Assembly: GCA_025362915.1 (NCBI GenBank)
Contig: JANYEU010000287.1
Coordinates: 1-10,931 of the forward strand
Length of the DNA stretch: 10,931 bases
Direction: 5' to 3'
DNA from: Chitinophagaceae bacterium
Lineage (GTDB): Bacteria; Bacteroidota; Bacteroidia; Chitinophagales; Chitinophagaceae
In this document: in pieces, positions 8,931 through 10,931 of the stretch
Numbering within the stretch: the stretch's first letter is position 1
Layout of the letters: each line of letters begins with the position of its first letter
Translations under genes and position numbers: made by a program
The notes under the pieces: model-generated
Told to the model about the DNA's origin: nothing
The model's input: only the letters and a program-made list of their open reading frames with translations
The model's database searches: none

Positions 8931-8962
8931 CAAAGTAAATTATTTACACAAAAAAACATCAA
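8931..8962 (-). promoter_or_regulatory. Candidate promoter for the DUF1343 gene
   Basis: On the minus strand, TTACTTTG (8938 to 8931) is a one-mismatch fit to TAnnTTTG, with TTG (8962-8960) 21 bases upstream. It would give a leader of about 70 bases. On the opposite strand TATTTTCG (8918-8925) is a weaker candidate -7 box for the FKBP gene, without a matching TTG. Confidence 0.3.
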
Positions 8963-9415
8963 ATGGAACAAGTAAAAAAGGGTGATACAATAAAAGTTCA
9001 CTACCATGGCACACTGGCAGATGGTTCTATCTTCGATTCTTCCACTGGTCGCGATCCATTGGAGTTTGAAGTGGGCGGAGGCATGGTTATCGAGGGTTTC
9101 GATAATGGCGTATTGGGTATGGCTGTTGGCGATAAGCGTACAGTGGACATTCCTGCAGAACAAGCTTATGGACCTAAGAACGATGATATGGTAATGGAAT
9201 TTCCTATCGACCGTTTTCCTACAGACATGGTGCCTGAAGTGGGGATGCAGTTGAACATGAGCAACAACGAAGGCGAACAATTTCCGGTGGTGATAGTAGA
9301 AGTTTCTGATGAGTTTGTATTGCTCGATGCCAATCATCCATTGGCAGGTAAGGACTTAATCTTCGATTTGGAGTTGGTATCCATCACACCAAAGTCTATG
9401 ATTATAATGCCTTAA
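8963..9415 (+). CDS. FKBP-type peptidyl-prolyl cis-trans isomerase, SlyD-like
   Basis: A 150-residue prolyl isomerase and chaperone of the SlyD-like FKBP class; it catalyses cis-trans isomerisation of Xaa-Pro bonds and assists folding. The FKBP half-domains are visible: KVHYHGTLADGSIFDSS (11-27), VIEGFDNGVLGMAVGDKR (42-59) and AYGPKND (68-74). The inserted flap domain lies at about 75-122. The chain then returns through the SlyD signature DANHPLAGKDLIFDLELV (122-139). Active-site positions Tyr14, Phe24, Asp25, Val42, Ile43, Tyr69 and Phe134 are kept; the FKBP12 tryptophan position is Phe46. There is no signal peptide, so it is cytoplasmic. The His/Cys-rich metal-binding tail of E. coli SlyD is absent and the protein stops at TPKSMIIMP. 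The ATG has an A-rich leader (acaaaaaaacatcaa). It is monocistronic with a terminator downstream. Confidence 0.96.
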   Translation: MEQVKKGDTIKVHYHGTLADGSIFDSSTGRDPLEFEVGGGMVIEGFDNGVLGMAVGDKRTVDIPAEQAYGPKNDDMVMEFPIDRFPTDMVPEVGMQLNMSNNEGEQFPVVIVEVSDEFVLLDANHPLAGKDLIFDLELVSITPKSMIIMP

Positions 9416-9458
9416 TTAAAGGAGAAAAGTAGATTTAGTTCTGATTAATTAATAAATG

Positions 9459-9491
9459 AAAGGGTAGAGCATTCAGTTGTCTCTACCCTTT
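9459..9491 (+). terminator. Intrinsic terminator after the FKBP gene
   Basis: AAAGGGTAGAG (9459-9469) and CTCTACCCTTT (9481-9491) form a perfect 11-bp stem with an 11-base loop, 43 bases past the stop codon. The T-rich stretch TTTGTTGT follows, giving classic terminator architecture. Confidence 0.87.
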
Positions 9492-9530
9492 GTTGTATTA
9501 TTAGGCTAGATAGCGTTTACCCCTATATAC

Positions 9531-9559
9531 GGTCAACAACCCTTTAAGGGTTGTTGATC
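9531..9559. repeat. 29-base palindrome, REP-like
   Basis: GGTCAACAACCCTT (9531-9544) and AAGGGTTGTTGATC (9546-9559) are complementary over 14 positions with one G-T wobble, around a single central T. No T tract follows on the plus strand, so it does not look like a terminator. It ends five bases before the truncated left end of the first inverted-repeat element. It may belong to a dispersed palindrome family, but only one copy is in this window. Confidence 0.6.
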
Positions 9560-9563
9560 GTAA

Positions 9564-9717
9564 TAGCCACGTGTCCTCACGTGTGGATTCTCCATAATAA
9601 ATAGCTAACTAAAGAAATGATATTACAAAATGTTGGCAAAGTCATCTTGGCGAATCCACACGCGACACGCGTGCGCTAGCCCTAGTAGATATTAGCGATT
9701 GACGTGCACTAGCTGGG
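9564..9717. repeat. Inverted-repeat element copy 1, left arm truncated
   Basis: The right arm (about 9650-9717) matches the right arm of copy 2 closely, with 27 identical bases (9672-9698 against 9890-9916) and the same end ACTAGCTGGG. The left arm retains only its inner part: CGTGTGGATTC (9580-9590) pairs with GAATCCACACG (9652-9662). The outer part that should hold GCTAGTCC is missing. The 61-base centre is recognisably related to that of copy 2 (shared ataaata and a similar stretch before the right arm). Ordinary divergence plus loss of one end fits a non-autonomous element in decay. Confidence 0.75.
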
Positions 9718-9742
9718 AAAAAAATGTGATTCATAATCCTCG

Positions 9743-9936
9743 CCGCTAGTCCACGCCATATTCACATTCGCTACCATCGTTGCAGCTAGCGCATCGCCTG
9801 TGGCGTGTGCATTCGCCACAATAAATACTCATCATAGATATGACTAAAACATTGACAATCTACCTTAGCGAATGCACACGCGAAACGCATGCGCTAGCCC
9901 TAGTAGATATTAGCGAGTTGTGCGGACTAGCTGGGG
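9743..9936. mobile_element. Inverted-repeat element copy 2, complete; MITE/REPIN-like
   Basis: About 194 bases with two long arms pairing in four blocks. GCGTGTGCATTCGC (9803-9816) pairs with 9868-9881, GCTAGCGCAT (9785-9794) with 9889-9898, TCGCTA (9768-9773) with 9911-9916, and GCTAGTCC (9745-9752) with 9924-9931. The centre (9817-9867) is AT-rich and unpaired. There is no ORF and no obvious target-site duplication in the flanks. A single strand would fold into a long bulged hairpin. The architecture fits a miniature inverted-repeat transposable element or a REP doublet moved by a transposase encoded elsewhere; that mechanism is inferred. Confidence 0.7.
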
Positions 9937-9978
9937 AGTTTATTTCATTATGGTTGGCGGCATATTTTTCACTCCAGA

Positions 9979-10512
9979 TTACTGTCCAATTAATTTTATG
10001 ATTTCATATTCTTCGATTGTACTTGGCTCTACATTTACTTTTCGAGATGTAAAATATGGTATCAAATAATTTAAGGAAACCTCAGTACCCGCTTTCACTT
10101 TCGGCAAACTTTCAATCTTTATTCCTGTTTGAATATTCGATAATGAATCTAAGATTATGTGATATCTTGGAATTAATTCTAAGTCTCCCCACAAATTATA
10201 GTAAATATTAGAATTCTCTCCTGATGATTCCCAGCCAATCCAATTTATAAAAAAGTGATTCTTATTTTTTTCGTCAGAGAGATTATTTAACTCCTTTTCT
10301 GTTTTATCATAGCCAATTTGAAAATTCAGCCCATGAAATCTGCCATCTGAAAATATCAAGTATATATTTTTGCGAACTTTATTTATAGGGACATCATAGA
10401 CATAAGACATTGCATTTAACTTATTAATATGCCTTCTAAAAATAAAACATCTGCTGCAAAACAAAAGAATTGCAATAACAAAGATTGTAATGAGGTATCT
10501 TTTATTTATCAT
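9979..10512 (-). CDS. Hypothetical membrane-anchored protein
   Basis: A 177-residue protein that I do not recognise. Residues 5-24 (RYLITIFVIAILLFCSRCFI) form one hydrophobic segment after a short basic start, followed by FRRHINK. It is therefore probably an N-terminal anchor with the remaining 150 residues outside the cytoplasm; the cysteines are not in a good lipobox. The rest is polar and rich in Asn, Lys, Ile and Tyr, with several aromatic strand-like stretches (NIYLIFSDGRFHGLNFQIGY, HFFINWIGWES) and the tail TIEEYEIIKLIGQ, and appears to be a small mixed or beta fold. The gene is clearly more AT-rich than the others in the window. It lies between repeat copies 2 and 3 with no other gene nearby. 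No Shine-Dalgarno sequence is seen, and the ATG at 10512 is the one that places the basic residues before the anchor. An immunity-type or cargo protein is possible but unsupported. Confidence 0.75.
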   Translation of the reverse strand: MINKRYLITIFVIAILLFCSRCFIFRRHINKLNAMSYVYDVPINKVRKNIYLIFSDGRFHGLNFQIGYDKTEKELNNLSDEKNKNHFFINWIGWESSGENSNIYYNLWGDLELIPRYHIILDSLSNIQTGIKIESLPKVKAGTEVSLNYLIPYFTSRKVNVEPSTIEEYEIIKLIGQ

Positions 10513-10554
10513 ATTTGATTACTTAAATTGGAACTATTTTTTCTTTATTTCCCC

Positions 10555-10628
10555 CCGCTAGTCCACGCCAAATTTGCTACCATCGTCGCAGCTAGCGCAT
10601 CGCCTGTGGCGTGTGCATTCGCTACGAT
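10555..10628. repeat. Inverted-repeat element copy 3, left arm only
   Basis: This repeats the left arm of copy 2 in the same orientation: CCGCTAGTCCACGCCA at the outer end, then a small deletion, then GCTACCATCGT, then 35 identical bases (10588-10622 against 9782-9816). The sequence beyond about 10630 turns AT-rich and no right arm follows, so this is a half element. It lies 42 bases upstream of the start codon of the hypothetical gene at 9979-10512. Confidence 0.75.
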
Positions 10629-10632
10629 AAAA

Positions 10633-10931
10633 AAGACACTTAAAATATACTCAACCTACGATTAAGGAACTTTTGTTACTTATTACTAGCTTCAAATATA
10701 AAGCTTTTGCTTTTATAGTCGTTCGTCAAGAATACCAAACAACAGAGAGTAGTGCAATCAGCTTCCTCCTCAATCATTCAAATCCCTCTATCTCCCACAA
10801 ATATCACTACTATCTCCTATTAAATCAACAATAACCCATAGATATTACCAGCAAATAGTATTAAATGTGGCTAATCTGGGTTTTACCAACACCAAATAGT
10901 TTCATTTCATGTATAATCTATTTCAACTAAC
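10633..10931. other. Right-end region without a recognisable gene
   Basis: About 300 AT-rich bases with many stops in all frames. The only structure I see is a small imperfect hairpin, TATAAAGC (10697-10704) with GCTTTTATA (10709-10717), which is too weak to call a terminator with confidence. No tRNA, CRISPR or complete ORF is visible. Confidence 0.5.

Noticed and set aside
8630..8938. 102-codon plus-strand open frame over the start of the DUF1343 gene
   Set aside because: It is antisense to the signal peptide and the EHG motif region of a well supported gene. No independent evidence supports it.
8930..9337. 135-codon minus-strand open frame over the FKBP gene
   Set aside because: It is almost wholly antisense to a clear SlyD-like gene and is rich in His and Cys from reverse reading. 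It is a shadow frame.
9531..9559. Palindrome considered as a second terminator for the FKBP gene
   Set aside because: A strong terminator already lies at 9459-9491, and no T tract follows the palindrome.
9564..10628. Repeated units considered as a CRISPR array
   Set aside because: The units are long, imperfect, inverted relative to each other, and not regularly spaced. There are no direct repeats of 25-40 bases with uniform spacers and no cas genes.
10861..10905. Minus-strand MKLFGVGKTQISHI, resembling the helix-turn-helix start of RhuM-type proteins
   Set aside because: It is only 14 codons, followed by a stop, with a stop close upstream. It is too short to separate from chance.

Overview
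The window looks like a chromosomal piece of a Bacteroidetes genome, probably Chitinophagaceae or a close relative. The reasons are a 1614-residue TamB-like protein with the Bacteroidetes style of C-terminal domain, an accessory-type SSB ending in DDLPF, a signal-peptide-bearing DUF1343 (NamZ/GH171) protein, A-rich leaders without Shine-Dalgarno sequences, and an upstream box matching the Bacteroidetes -7 consensus TAnnTTTG. The family-level assignment is inference.

Layout. Positions 1-376 hold no intact gene, only a possible frameshifted remnant on the minus strand. An NRAMP-related metal-ion transporter (377-1639, minus) is divergent from ssb (2015-2467, plus) across a 375-base AT-rich gap. 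ssb converges on the TamB-like gene (2569-7413, minus), with one long, probably bidirectional terminator hairpin (2495-2530) between them. Upstream of tamB, on the same strand, lies the DUF1343 gene (7567-8853, minus). It is divergent from a SlyD/FKBP-type prolyl isomerase (8963-9415, plus), which has a strong terminator at 9459-9491.

From about 9500 to the right end the window changes character. It contains a 29-base palindrome, three related copies of an inverted-repeat (MITE/REPIN-like) element in different states of decay, and one AT-rich unrecognised gene for a membrane-anchored protein (9979-10512, minus) between two of the copies. The last 300 bases show no gene.

How the genes relate. 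TamB (envelope assembly), the DUF1343 protein (probable exo-N-acetylmuramidase) and perhaps the prolyl isomerase share a cell-envelope or protein-quality theme. Each appears to have its own promoter or terminator, so this is a series of single-gene units rather than one operon. No phage, defence, secretion or biosynthetic cluster is visible. The least explained part is the repeat-rich right end with its orphan gene; the transporter's altered metal-site motifs are the other item of interest.
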